Of a DNA stretch of 64,000 nt, positions 10,663-18,608 are shown piece after piece (within the stretch, counting starts at the first letter, position 1; each line of letters opens with the position of its first letter). Made by a program: the position numbers and the translations under genes. The DNA lies in assembly GCF_003008575.1 (NCBI RefSeq), contig NZ_CP027667.1:1182501-1246500 (forward strand), written 5' to 3'. This DNA is from Melaminivora suipulveris (GTDB lineage: Bacteria > Pseudomonadota > Gammaproteobacteria > Burkholderiales > Burkholderiaceae_C). The notes below the pieces were generated by a model. That model saw only the letters and a program-made list of their open reading frames with translations. It had not been told where the DNA came from and did no database searches.

Positions 10663-11007
10663 TCTCCCTCAGTTGGGATTGCAGCGGATCATGTTGAATC
10701 CCTTCTGTGAGATCGCTGGCGTCGGCCTGACTGATAGAACCAAACAGTTCATTCCCAAACGCTTGCAGGCCAATGCTCCTCGGCTCTCGGTAAAAGTGTC
10801 GGCTCCGCGCGTGCCTAATCTGATCGGTTAGATTGCCTCGATTGTCCGGGCAAGATGTCAGTTGGGCGCGGCGGGGAGTATTTCAGCAACCACCAAGGGT
10901 CGTGCGGCGTTTATAGGTCACCTCGATTTCATCAATTCAGGCAGACACATGCGTGCCGCGATCCCACTTTTCGCCGATACAACTATACCCTCCGAAAAAT
11001 CCAACCC
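10663..11007. other. Non-coding gap between copper and lead blocks
   Basis: The first 70 bases belong to the direct duplication described at 10,187. The remainder holds an imperfect CTAATC-TGATC-GGTTAG dyad near 10,817 and no convincing gene. I see no clear terminator for either flanking convergent gene. Confidence 0.5.
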
Positions 11008-12087
11008 TCATTGGTATCCAGCGTCTGACGCAACAACCTTGCCTTGATGCATCACAGCAGCAAACAAGCAGGCCACGCCAAATGAGATAGCAACGTCAGC
11101 CAAATTGAAAGCCGGCCAATGCGCTCCCCGCCAATGGAAGTCTAGGAAGTCGACTACAGCCCCTCGCAACAGTCGGTCCACTGCATTACCCAACGCCCCA
11201 CCCAAGATCAGGCAGTAACCAACGCCTTCCCATTTCGAAACTCCCTGATGCAACAGGCGGATCAGCCAGAGCAAGACTCCCAGCGCAAGCGCGGCAAAAC
11301 CGAAGCGTGCCCAGTCGCCTGCACCAGCCAGCAGGCTGAAAGCTGCACCGTTGTTCCTGAAATGGGCGAGATTGAAGAAGGAGGTTACAGCGACTTGGTC
11401 GCCATAACTGAAAAGGAGCGAGACGACGGCCTTTGCGAATTGATCGCCAAGTAACACTGCGGCAGCCAAGCCATACCAGATGCCGGCCGCTCGCAGATCC
11501 GTCAACCTCCCCGCAACCGGCAGCATCGTCAGCAGCGAGCCAGCCAACACCAGGCTACCGGAGGCAATCCCCCAGCCGGCCAGCACATCAGAGGGAAAGT
11601 GCATGCCTGCTGCAATGCGCGACCAGCCAACCAGAACGACATAAGCAACTAATGCCATCCGCTGTCGAACACCGGCCAGCGGCCACAGCGCCCCGGCAAC
11701 GAGTGCGGCGTAGGTGGAATGACCGCTCGGTAGGCTGTAGTGCTCCTCCAGCGTGCCAAGGACGTGATCCAACTGGCTAAATACCGCAGCCGGTCGCGGA
11801 AAATCGAGCCAGAGCTTCAAGATGGAAGTGATCGCAAATGCGATGCCGAAGCTGATCACGAATTGAAGAAGCTGCCGCCGAATCGCCAAGGCGCGCCCCG
11901 TCACCGCCGTTGATCTTGACCATGCCCACAGTGTGAGCAGGATCAAAGGCGCAGTCCAGTAGTTGCCCAGGACGTTGCTGAAAAGCCAGGCCAGTGGCAT
12001 CAAAATCGGCGGCGTGGCCTCGTTGATGAACTGAAACAAGGCGCCATTCAAGCCACCCCAATCGTAGAAAACCGACTTCCAGCTCAT
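11008..12087 (-). CDS. pbrBC: PbrB-PbrC fusion: PAP2 phosphatase plus signal peptidase II
   Basis: This 359-residue membrane protein joins two enzymes. Residues 1 to about 190 are a PAP2-type undecaprenyl-pyrophosphate phosphatase, with KLWLDFPRP, the PSGHS motif and SRIAAGMHFPSDVLAGW. Residues from about 205 are a lipoprotein signal peptidase (LspA-like), with FFNLAHFRNNGAAFSLL and the catalytic-Asp regions AVDRLLRGAVVDFLDF and PAFNLADVAIS. In Cupriavidus pbr systems the phosphatase supplies phosphate that precipitates exported Pb(II). Fused PbrBC forms are known. The ATG at 12,087 overlaps the pbrA stop by 4 bases. Confidence 0.9.
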   Translation of the reverse strand: MSWKSVFYDWGGLNGALFQFINEATPPILMPLAWLFSNVLGNYWTAPLILLTLWAWSRSTAVTGRALAIRRQLLQFVISFGIAFAITSILKLWLDFPRPAAVFSQLDHVLGTLEEHYSLPSGHSTYAALVAGALWPLAGVRQRMALVAYVVLVGWSRIAAGMHFPSDVLAGWGIASGSLVLAGSLLTMLPVAGRLTDLRAAGIWYGLAAAVLLGDQFAKAVVSLLFSYGDQVAVTSFFNLAHFRNNGAAFSLLAGAGDWARFGFAALALGVLLWLIRLLHQGVSKWEGVGYCLILGGALGNAVDRLLRGAVVDFLDFHWRGAHWPAFNLADVAISFGVACLFAAVMHQGKVVASDAGYQ

Positions 12088-14321
12088 CGGCGCAGGAGCC
12101 TCAAACCGTTGCCGACCACCAGTAAACTGGCCCCCATGTCGGCAAACACCGCCATCCACATCGTCGCGCTGCCGAATACGGCCAACACCAGGAACACAGC
12201 CTTGATACCCAAGGCCAGCGCAATGTTCTGCCACAGCACCGCATGGGTCTTGCGCGAGAGGCGAATGGTGCTCGCCAGACGCCGCAGATCGTCATTCATG
12301 ATGATGACATCGGCAGCCTCCATGGCGATGTCGGTGCCAGCGCCGCCCATCGCAAATCCGATGTCGGCCTGCGCCAATGACGGCGCGTCATTGATGCCGT
12401 CGCCCACCATGGCGGTCATGCCATGCGCGCGCTGCAATTCGCCGATGGCGGCTTGTTTGTCCTGTGGCAGCAGGTCGCCTCGGGCGTCGGCAATACCGGC
12501 CTGAGCGGCGATGGCACTCGCCGTTGCAGGGTTGTCGCCGGTCAACATGACGGTCTTGACGCCCATCGCGTTGAGTTCAGCAACCGCTTGGGTTGAAGAG
12601 TCCTTCAAGGTATCCGCCACGGCGAACAATGCCAGCACCCGATCTTCGGCGGCGAGCAGCGTGATCGTGCGACCGAGAGCCTCATGCTCTGCCAGTTTGG
12701 CTTCGAGCTCGGCGCTGCACAGGCCCTGGTCATGAATTAGGCGGTGGTTGCCCAGCACGAAACGCTGGCCTTGCAGGCTGCCTTGCACGCCTTTGCCGAC
12801 CAAGGCCTCGAAGGCTTCCACATCCAGCCGCTCGCCAGCCAGCGATTCCGCTATGGCTTTCGATACCGGATGGTCGGAGCGTGCTGCCAAGCTTGCGCCG
12901 ACTACCGCAGGGTCGAGATCCCCGGCGGACCAAGGCAGGGCTTCCCAGTGCACCAGACGCGGCTTGCCTTGCGTGATCGTGCCGGTCTTGTCCAGCGCCA
13001 CGGCCTTGATCTGCCGGGCTTGCTCCAGATAGATGCCGCCCTTGATCAAGATGCCTTTGCGCACGGCGGCGGCAAGCCCACTGACCACCGTGACCGGCGT
13101 CGAAATCACCAAGGCGCACGGGCAGGCAATGACCAGCAGCACCAGGGCCTTGTAAACCGCCTGCATCCAGGTCAGATCGGCCAGCAAAGGCATCAGCACC
13201 GCCACGGCCAACGCAATCCCGAACACGGCCGGCGTATAAATTGCCGCGAAACGGTCGACAAAGCGCTGCGTTGGGGCTCGGGTCCCTTGAGCCTGCTCCA
13301 CCGCGTGGATGATGCGAGCCAGCGTAGAGTCGTTCGCTGCGGCGGTCACGCGGATCTCCAACGCACCAGTCTGGTTGATGGTGCCAGCGAACACCGAGTC
13401 ACCCACGGCCTTGTCAACGGGAATGCTCTCGCCAGTGACGCTGGCTTGGTCCACGGCACTGTTGCCTGATGTCACCAAGCCATCCAGGGGCACCCGCTCG
13501 CCCGGTTTGATGCGTACGGTGGCGTCGATCGCAATCGACTTCGAGGCCTGGGCCTGCCAACTGCCGTCGGGCTGCTTCACCTCGGCTTCAGCCGGTGCAA
13601 GCGCCATCAGGCCCTTGATGGCGTTACGTGCCCGATCCACCGCACGCGCTTCGATCAACTCCGCGATGGCATAAAGCGCCATCACCATGGCGGCTTCCGG
13701 CCACTGCCCGATGACGAAGGCACCGGTGACAGCCACGGTCATCAGCGCGTTGATGTTGAGCCGGCCCTGGCGCAACGCCTTGAGGCCCTTCGTGTAAGTG
13801 TCCAACCCCGCCAGCCAGATGGCGACCGCAGCGACGGCCATGCCGGCCAGTTTCCAGATCAGTAGGTCCGGCGCGAAGAAAGACACAGTTTCCGCTGCGA
13901 TGGCCATTCCCAGCGCTGCGCCCATCCGCCCAATGCCTGCTTCGAATCCATGGTCGTGGTCATGAGCGCCTTCGCTTGCATCCTGGTGCTCAGCCGTCGA
14001 GGTCAAAGGCTTGGGATCGAAACCGGCCTTCCGGATCGCTTCCAGCGCTTGAGGCAAGTCTTTCGGATCGGCGTCGATAGTCAGGGTGCGAGCGCCAAGT
14101 TGGAAGCTCAGGCTGCGGATGCCCCCCAAGGGCTCAAGGGCCCGGCGGATCTCACCCTCCTCGGAGGCACAGTCCATGGTCGCGATCCGAAAAGTCGTAA
14201 CCCCAGCCGCTTGCGCCGCAGGAGGTGTCGGTGCCGCGACGGCGACATCGTCAGCGCAATGCGAACAGGCGGATCCGCCGCACGATGCGATTTCAGGTGT
14301 GGGCTTGGCATTAGGTTTCAT
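12084..14321 (-). CDS. pbrA: Pb/Cd/Zn-translocating P-type ATPase
   Basis: The 745-residue exporter has a Cys-rich N terminus (ASCGGSACSHCADD) and one HMA domain with the MDCASEE form of the metal motif. A His/Asp-containing linker follows, then the membrane core with TGESIP, the ACPCALVIS metal site, DKTGTIT, SDHPVSKAI and [14 protein letters not shown]. MDCxxE and CPC together mark the Zn/Cd/Pb subgroup (ZntA, CadA, PbrA). It is read divergently from the MerR-type regulator and coupled to the PbrBC fusion. The predicted transcription start lies almost on the ATG, and no ribosome-binding site is visible. Confidence 0.93.
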   Translation of the reverse strand: MKPNAKPTPEIASCGGSACSHCADDVAVAAPTPPAAQAAGVTTFRIATMDCASEEGEIRRALEPLGGIRSLSFQLGARTLTIDADPKDLPQALEAIRKAGFDPKPLTSTAEHQDASEGAHDHDHGFEAGIGRMGAALGMAIAAETVSFFAPDLLIWKLAGMAVAAVAIWLAGLDTYTKGLKALRQGRLNINALMTVAVTGAFVIGQWPEAAMVMALYAIAELIEARAVDRARNAIKGLMALAPAEAEVKQPDGSWQAQASKSIAIDATVRIKPGERVPLDGLVTSGNSAVDQASVTGESIPVDKAVGDSVFAGTINQTGALEIRVTAAANDSTLARIIHAVEQAQGTRAPTQRFVDRFAAIYTPAVFGIALAVAVLMPLLADLTWMQAVYKALVLLVIACPCALVISTPVTVVSGLAAAVRKGILIKGGIYLEQARQIKAVALDKTGTITQGKPRLVHWEALPWSAGDLDPAVVGASLAARSDHPVSKAIAESLAGERLDVEAFEALVGKGVQGSLQGQRFVLGNHRLIHDQGLCSAELEAKLAEHEALGRTITLLAAEDRVLALFAVADTLKDSSTQAVAELNAMGVKTVMLTGDNPATASAIAAQAGIADARGDLLPQDKQAAIGELQRAHGMTAMVGDGINDAPSLAQADIGFAMGGAGTDIAMEAADVIIMNDDLRRLASTIRLSRKTHAVLWQNIALALGIKAVFLVLAVFGSATMWMAVFADMGASLLVVGNGLRLLRR

Positions 14322-14328
14322 GGAGGAT

Positions 14329-14359
14329 ATTTGAAACCCTGCACCTGCTTCAGAGTCAA
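14329..14359 (-). promoter_or_regulatory. MerR-type (PbrR/CadR) promoter-operator of pbrA
   Basis: On the minus strand a TTGACT -35 box (14,359-14,354) and a TCAAAT -10 box (14,334-14,329) have a 19-base spacer. An imperfect dyad, ACTCTG...CAGGGT (14,336-14,356), fills the spacer and matches the known PbrR/CadR operator pattern (ACTCTA...AGGGT). A TACAAT at 14,365-14,370 could be the -10 of the divergent regulator gene. Confidence 0.75.
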
Positions 14360-14406
14360 GCCCCTACAATGAAATTATTGCTCTCGGTCCACCCACGGAG
14401 GTTGTC

Positions 14407-14853
14407 ATGAAGATTGGTCAGTTGTCGGAAGTCGCGCGTACGCAGGTCGAGACAATCCGTTTCTACGAGCGCGAAGGACTCTTGGCAGAGCCGAAGCGCA
14501 CGGCGGGGAACTACCGCATCTACGATCAGACGCATCTGGATCGTCTCTTGTTCATTCGCCATTGCCGTGCCTTGGACATGACGCTGGACGAGATCCGGGT
14601 GCTGCTGCGTTTCTTGGACGCCCCCACCGAGAACTGCTCTGCGGTGAATGCTCTGATTGACGCACATCTTGGCCATGTGGCTGCGCGCGTCAAGGAGCTG
14701 CATCTGCTGGAAATCCAACTCAAATCGCTTCAGCAACGCTGCCAAGCGGGGCACGTTGTCAGCGAATGTGGAATTCTCAACGAGTTGACGCAGCAATCTC
14801 GAATTGGCCAGTCTGGGGCGCCTGAGTTGCTCGGACGGGGGCGTGGACTCTAA
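14407..14853 (+). CDS. MerR-family Cd/Pb-responsive regulator (CadR/PbrR type)
   Basis: This 148-residue regulator has an N-terminal MerR helix-turn-helix (IGQLSEVARTQVETIRFYEREGLL), a dimerisation helix, and a metal-binding part with Cys 77 (DAPTENC), Cys 112 and Cys 121 (CQAGHVVSEC). CadR-type proteins use Cys at about 77, 112 and 119. PbrR also has an early Cys near residue 14, which is Thr or Val here, so the protein looks closer to CadR. A GGAGG site lies 5 bases before the ATG. It should twist the over-spaced pbrA promoter open when metal binds. Confidence 0.88.
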   Translation: MKIGQLSEVARTQVETIRFYEREGLLAEPKRTAGNYRIYDQTHLDRLLFIRHCRALDMTLDEIRVLLRFLDAPTENCSAVNALIDAHLGHVAARVKELHLLEIQLKSLQQRCQAGHVVSECGILNELTQQSRIGQSGAPELLGRGRGL

Positions 14854-14961
14854 AAACGAGGTGAGCTCCATGGGCGCGTCTCGAGCGGAGCATTTTGGGG
14901 AGTTCCGGCTCACGCCTGCTCGTTGCCCACCCCGCAGCAGCGAGTCCGGGCCTCCTTTGCG

Positions 14962-15342
14962 CTACTTCAGGATGAAGCGGACAGACGCAACGGACTTACC
15001 CGCCTTTGAGACTGCGATAACAGCTTTGGTACCCGCTGGGACTTTGAAACTGCCCGAGCTTTCCAGTTTGCCGTCACCAGCCTGAAGTTGGATGTCCTGC
15101 TTGTCGCTACCAGACAAAAGCGTGACCTTTGCGGTCATCCCCGCGACGGCAACGGGCTTGCCGTGGTCGCGCATATAGAGCTGCAACTTGTCCGCTGTGG
15201 CGACAAATTCGTATTCGACATCCTTTGCTTCAGCAACAGCGCCTCCGTGCATGGGCTTTGCATCGTGACCATGATTGTCAGCCGCGAAGGCCATGCCCGA
15301 GATCGACACCGCCAGGGTGAGAATGAGTTGGGAGAGTTTCAT
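14962..15342 (-). CDS. Exported small protein downstream of czcA
   Basis: The 126-residue product has a signal peptide (MKLSQLILTLAVSISGMAFA) and a His-containing N terminus (DNHGHDAKPMHGG). A beta-rich part follows, with alternating LQL, KVTLL and FKV strands, ending in KVPAGTKAVIAVSKAGKSVASVRFILK. The MHGG start and strand pattern resemble the N-terminal segment of the CzcB protein encoded nearby. It could be a free-standing version of that metal-binding domain, but this is inferred from pattern only. It is separated from czcA by a hairpin. Confidence 0.65.
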   Translation of the reverse strand: MKLSQLILTLAVSISGMAFAADNHGHDAKPMHGGAVAEAKDVEYEFVATADKLQLYMRDHGKPVAVAGMTAKVTLLSGSDKQDIQLQAGDGKLESSGSFKVPAGTKAVIAVSKAGKSVASVRFILK

Positions 15343-15378
15343 GGGATTACCTTTGGAAAGAGGTTTCAGGGAAGGAAA

Positions 15379-15399
15379 GGTCCCGCGATCAGCGGGACC
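15379..15399 (-). terminator. Hairpin between czcA and downstream small gene
   Basis: A perfect 8-bp stem, GGTCCCGC and GCGGGACC with a 5-base loop, lies just after the czcA stop. On the minus strand it is followed by TTTCCTT, a weak U-rich tail. It could be a leaky terminator or an RNA-stabilising stem that lowers expression of the distal gene. Confidence 0.6.
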
Positions 15400-15407
15400 T
15401 TCTACAG

Positions 15408-18400
15408 CTACACGGGAGTGGAAGCGACCGGGTGAGAAGGTTCGGCCGAAACATCCTCCTCTTCCTCATCGGGCCTGTGGGCCAGACGGTAAAGAATCGG
15501 CAGAACGAGCAACGTGAGCAGTGTGGAAGAAAGAATTCCACCGATCACGACGGTTGCCAAAGGACGCTGGACTTCAGCGCCGGTGCCAGTAGCGATTGCC
15601 ATGGGAATGAAGCCCAGGGAGGCCACGAGCGCCGTCATGAGAACGGGGCGCAATCGTGTCAGAGCGCCTTCGCGGATTGCATCGTCAAGCCCAACACCTT
15701 CTTCCCTCAAGCTGCGAATGTAGGAAATCATCACCAGCCCGTTGAGCACGGCGACCCCTGAAAGCGCGATGAACCCAACGGCAGCTGAGATGGACATCGG
15801 AATGTCGCGAAGCCAAAGCGCCAGGATGCCCCCCGTCAAAGCGAATGGGATGCCGGTGAAGACCAGCAATCCGTCCTTGGCGTTTCCGAACATCGCGAAC
15901 AGCAGTACAAAGACCAGCAGCAGGGACACTGGCACAACGATCTGCAGGCGCTTAGTGGCCGATTGCAGGTTCTCAAAGGTTCCGCCCCAGCTCGTCCAGT
16001 AACCCGTAGGAATCTTGATCTGAGCCAAGCCTTGCTCGGCCTCCGCTACAAAGGAACCCACATCGCGTCCCCGCACGTTGGTGCTCACCACGATACGTCG
16101 TTTGCCGTTCTCGCGGCTGACCTGGTTGGGGCCGGGCGCAAGTTCGAATGTGGCGACTTCACCCAGTGGGATGAAATTCGTCCTGACTTCCGTCCCGCTC
16201 GCAGAACGTGGCAGCGGTATGGGCAGCCGCTTCATCCCTTCCAGGTCATTGCGCAGGGCCTCAGGGAGGCGAACAAGGATGTCAAATCGACGGTCTCCCT
16301 CGAACATGGTGCCGGCCTCGCGCCCGCCAATGGCAGTAGCCACGGTGTCCTGGATGTCAGCAACGTTCAATCCATAGCGCGCGGCCTTCTGCCGGTCTAT
16401 GTTCACAGTGAGCATCGGCAGGCCCGTCGTCTGCTCGACCTTCACCTCGGATGAGCCCTGGATCTTCTGCAGCATTGCAGACACTTCTTCAGCAGACTTG
16501 TTCAACACTTCCATGTCGTCACCGAAGATTTTTACTGCCACGTCACTGCGCACACCCGAGATCAGCTCGTTGAAGCGCAGCTGAATGGGTTGAGAAAATT
16601 CATAGTTGTTGCCGGGAATTTTCCCAAGAACCTCCTGGATCGCCGCGAGCAGTTCGTCACGGGTTTTGCGAGGCTCGGGCCATTCGTCCATTGGCTTGAG
16701 CATGATGTATCCGTCCGAGATGTTCGGCGGCATGGGGTCGGACGCGATCTCCGCGGTGCCGGTTCTGGCGAAGATGCGTTCGATCTCGGGGAACTTCGCT
16801 TTCAGGGTTTTTTCGATCTGCTGCTGCATCGCAACCGACTGGGATAGGCTCGTGCCCGGAATGCGCAGTGCCTGAATTGCAAAGTCACCTTCATTGAGAT
16901 TGGGAACAAACTCGCTGCCCATGCGGGTCGCGATCACTCCACACAAGATCACCGCGACGGCGGCGATGGTGAGAACGAGCGCTTTGGCGGACATTACGCG
17001 ATCAAGCATGGGCGCATAGAGGCGCTTGGCATGGCCCAGGAAAAAATTCTCCTTTTCGCTAACCCGATTGCCGATGAAGAGCGCTACGGCTGCAGGGATG
17101 AACGTCACGGACAAAATCATCGCGCCCACCAGGGCGGCGACAACGGTGAATGCCATCGGGTGAAACATCTTTCCCTCAACGCCCGTGAGCGCAAAGATGG
17201 GCAGGTACACCACCATGATGATCAGCTGCCCGAACAGCAAGGGACGGCGCGACTCCTGGGATGCCAGGAACACTTCATGGAAGCGCTCTGCGCGCGTCAA
17301 CGGTCGGCCGTGATGCGCCTGCGCATGGGCAAGGCGCCGCACGCAGTTCTCCACGATCACGACAGCACCGTCAATGATGATCCCGAAGTCCAGGGCCCCT
17401 AGGCTCATCAGGTTGGCGCTCACCTTGTACTGGACCATGCCTGTGAACGTGAAGAGCATCGACAAGGGGATGACCATTGCCGTGATGATCGCTGCACGGA
17501 TGTTCCCCAGAAAAAGGAACAGGATGACGATCACGAGAACCGCACCTTCGAGCAAGTTCTTCTTCACCGTACTGATGGCCTTGTCGACGAGCACTGTACG
17601 GTCGTAGACCGTCACCGCATGCACTCCCTCAGGAAGGCTCTTGTTGACTTCGACCATCTTCTTGCTCACGGCCTGCGAGACGGTCCGGCTGTTTTCGCCG
17701 ATCAGCATGAACACGGTACCGAGAACCACTTCTCGCCCGTTGTCCGTTGCGGCGCCCGTTCGCAGCTCCCGGCCAATACCCACTTCAGCCACGTCCCGGA
17801 TGCGCACGGGCACGCCGTTGGCACTACTAAGGATCACGTCGCCAATGTCTTCCAAGGACTTCACCTGTCCTGGTGCTCGAATGAGGTACTGTTCACCGCG
17901 CTTTTCGATGTAGCCCGCGCCCACGTTTCCGTTGTTGCGGTCCAGAGCGGTGACCACATCCTGCAGCGTCAGGCCTAGTGAAGCCAGGCGCTCGGGGATT
18001 GGCGCTATCTGATACTCCTTGGCGAAGCCACCAATGGAGTTGATTTCCGTCACGCCAGGAACATTTCGCAGTTGCGGCTTGATGATCCAATCCTGGATCT
18101 CTCGCAGGTCCGTAGCGGTGTAGGGACTCCCATCAGGTTTCTTCGCGCCGTCTTTTGTTTCTACTGTCCAGAGATAGATTTCTCCCAGCCCGGTCGAGAT
18201 GGGCCCCAGGGCCGGTGTGATGCCTGCAGGCAATTTGTCCCGAGCCTCCTGGATACGCTCGTTCACAAGCTGGCGTGCGAAATAGATGTCGGTGCCGTCC
18301 TTGAAAATTACGGTTACCTGCGACAGTCCATACCGTGAAAGCGACCTGGTTTGTTCCAGGTTCGGCAAGCCGGCCATGACCGTCTCGATGGGGTACGTGA

Positions 18401-18593
18401 CCCGCTGCTCCGTCTCCAGCGGCGAGTAACCCGATGCCTGCGTGTTGATCTGAACCTGTACGTTCGTGATGTCGGGGACAGCGTCTATGGGCAGCTTTTG
18501 ATAGCTGAAAACGCCGAGCGCAGCCATGGCAAGGGCCGCAAGTAGCACCAACCATCGTTGTTCGATTGAAAATCGAATGAGTTTTTCAAACAT
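15408..18593 (-). CDS. czcA: Heavy-metal RND efflux pump CzcA
   Basis: The 1,061-residue inner-membrane pump is full length for the HME-RND family. It has 12 membrane segments, with two large periplasmic loops after the first and seventh. The proton-relay and substrate signature DFGIIIDGAVVIVEN is present, as is LPIDAVPDITNVQVQINTQA near the N terminus. The Asp-rich form of the signature marks divalent-cation pumps (Co, Zn, Cd). It takes protons in and drives metal from periplasm or cytoplasm through CzcB and CzcC. A 15-base gap follows czcB. Confidence 0.95.
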   Translation of the reverse strand: MFEKLIRFSIEQRWLVLLAALAMAALGVFSYQKLPIDAVPDITNVQVQINTQASGYSPLETEQRVTYPIETVMAGLPNLEQTRSLSRYGLSQVTVIFKDGTDIYFARQLVNERIQEARDKLPAGITPALGPISTGLGEIYLWTVETKDGAKKPDGSPYTATDLREIQDWIIKPQLRNVPGVTEINSIGGFAKEYQIAPIPERLASLGLTLQDVVTALDRNNGNVGAGYIEKRGEQYLIRAPGQVKSLEDIGDVILSSANGVPVRIRDVAEVGIGRELRTGAATDNGREVVLGTVFMLIGENSRTVSQAVSKKMVEVNKSLPEGVHAVTVYDRTVLVDKAISTVKKNLLEGAVLVIVILFLFLGNIRAAIITAMVIPLSMLFTFTGMVQYKVSANLMSLGALDFGIIIDGAVVIVENCVRRLAHAQAHHGRPLTRAERFHEVFLASQESRRPLLFGQLIIMVVYLPIFALTGVEGKMFHPMAFTVVAALVGAMILSVTFIPAAVALFIGNRVSEKENFFLGHAKRLYAPMLDRVMSAKALVLTIAAVAVILCGVIATRMGSEFVPNLNEGDFAIQALRIPGTSLSQSVAMQQQIEKTLKAKFPEIERIFARTGTAEIASDPMPPNISDGYIMLKPMDEWPEPRKTRDELLAAIQEVLGKIPGNNYEFSQPIQLRFNELISGVRSDVAVKIFGDDMEVLNKSAEEVSAMLQKIQGSSEVKVEQTTGLPMLTVNIDRQKAARYGLNVADIQDTVATAIGGREAGTMFEGDRRFDILVRLPEALRNDLEGMKRLPIPLPRSASGTEVRTNFIPLGEVATFELAPGPNQVSRENGKRRIVVSTNVRGRDVGSFVAEAEQGLAQIKIPTGYWTSWGGTFENLQSATKRLQIVVPVSLLLVFVLLFAMFGNAKDGLLVFTGIPFALTGGILALWLRDIPMSISAAVGFIALSGVAVLNGLVMISYIRSLREEGVGLDDAIREGALTRLRPVLMTALVASLGFIPMAIATGTGAEVQRPLATVVIGGILSSTLLTLLVLPILYRLAHRPDEEEEDVSAEPSHPVASTPV

Positions 18594-18608
18594 GTATGGG
18601 CTCCGTGA

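Larger units (their letters stand above)
10187..10732 (+). repeat. Direct duplication, copy 1 (left of Pb/Czc block)
   Basis: This segment contains a DUF4148-type gene with its upstream and downstream flanks and is homologous to 24,908-25,453. From the start codon to the end of similarity both copies are the same length, with an offset of exactly 14,721 bases (10,315 to 25,036 and 10,732 to 25,453). Similarity stops abruptly after GTCGGCCTGACT in both. The copies are diverged, so this is not an assembly artefact. Together they bracket the lead/cadmium and czc genes. Confidence 0.8.
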
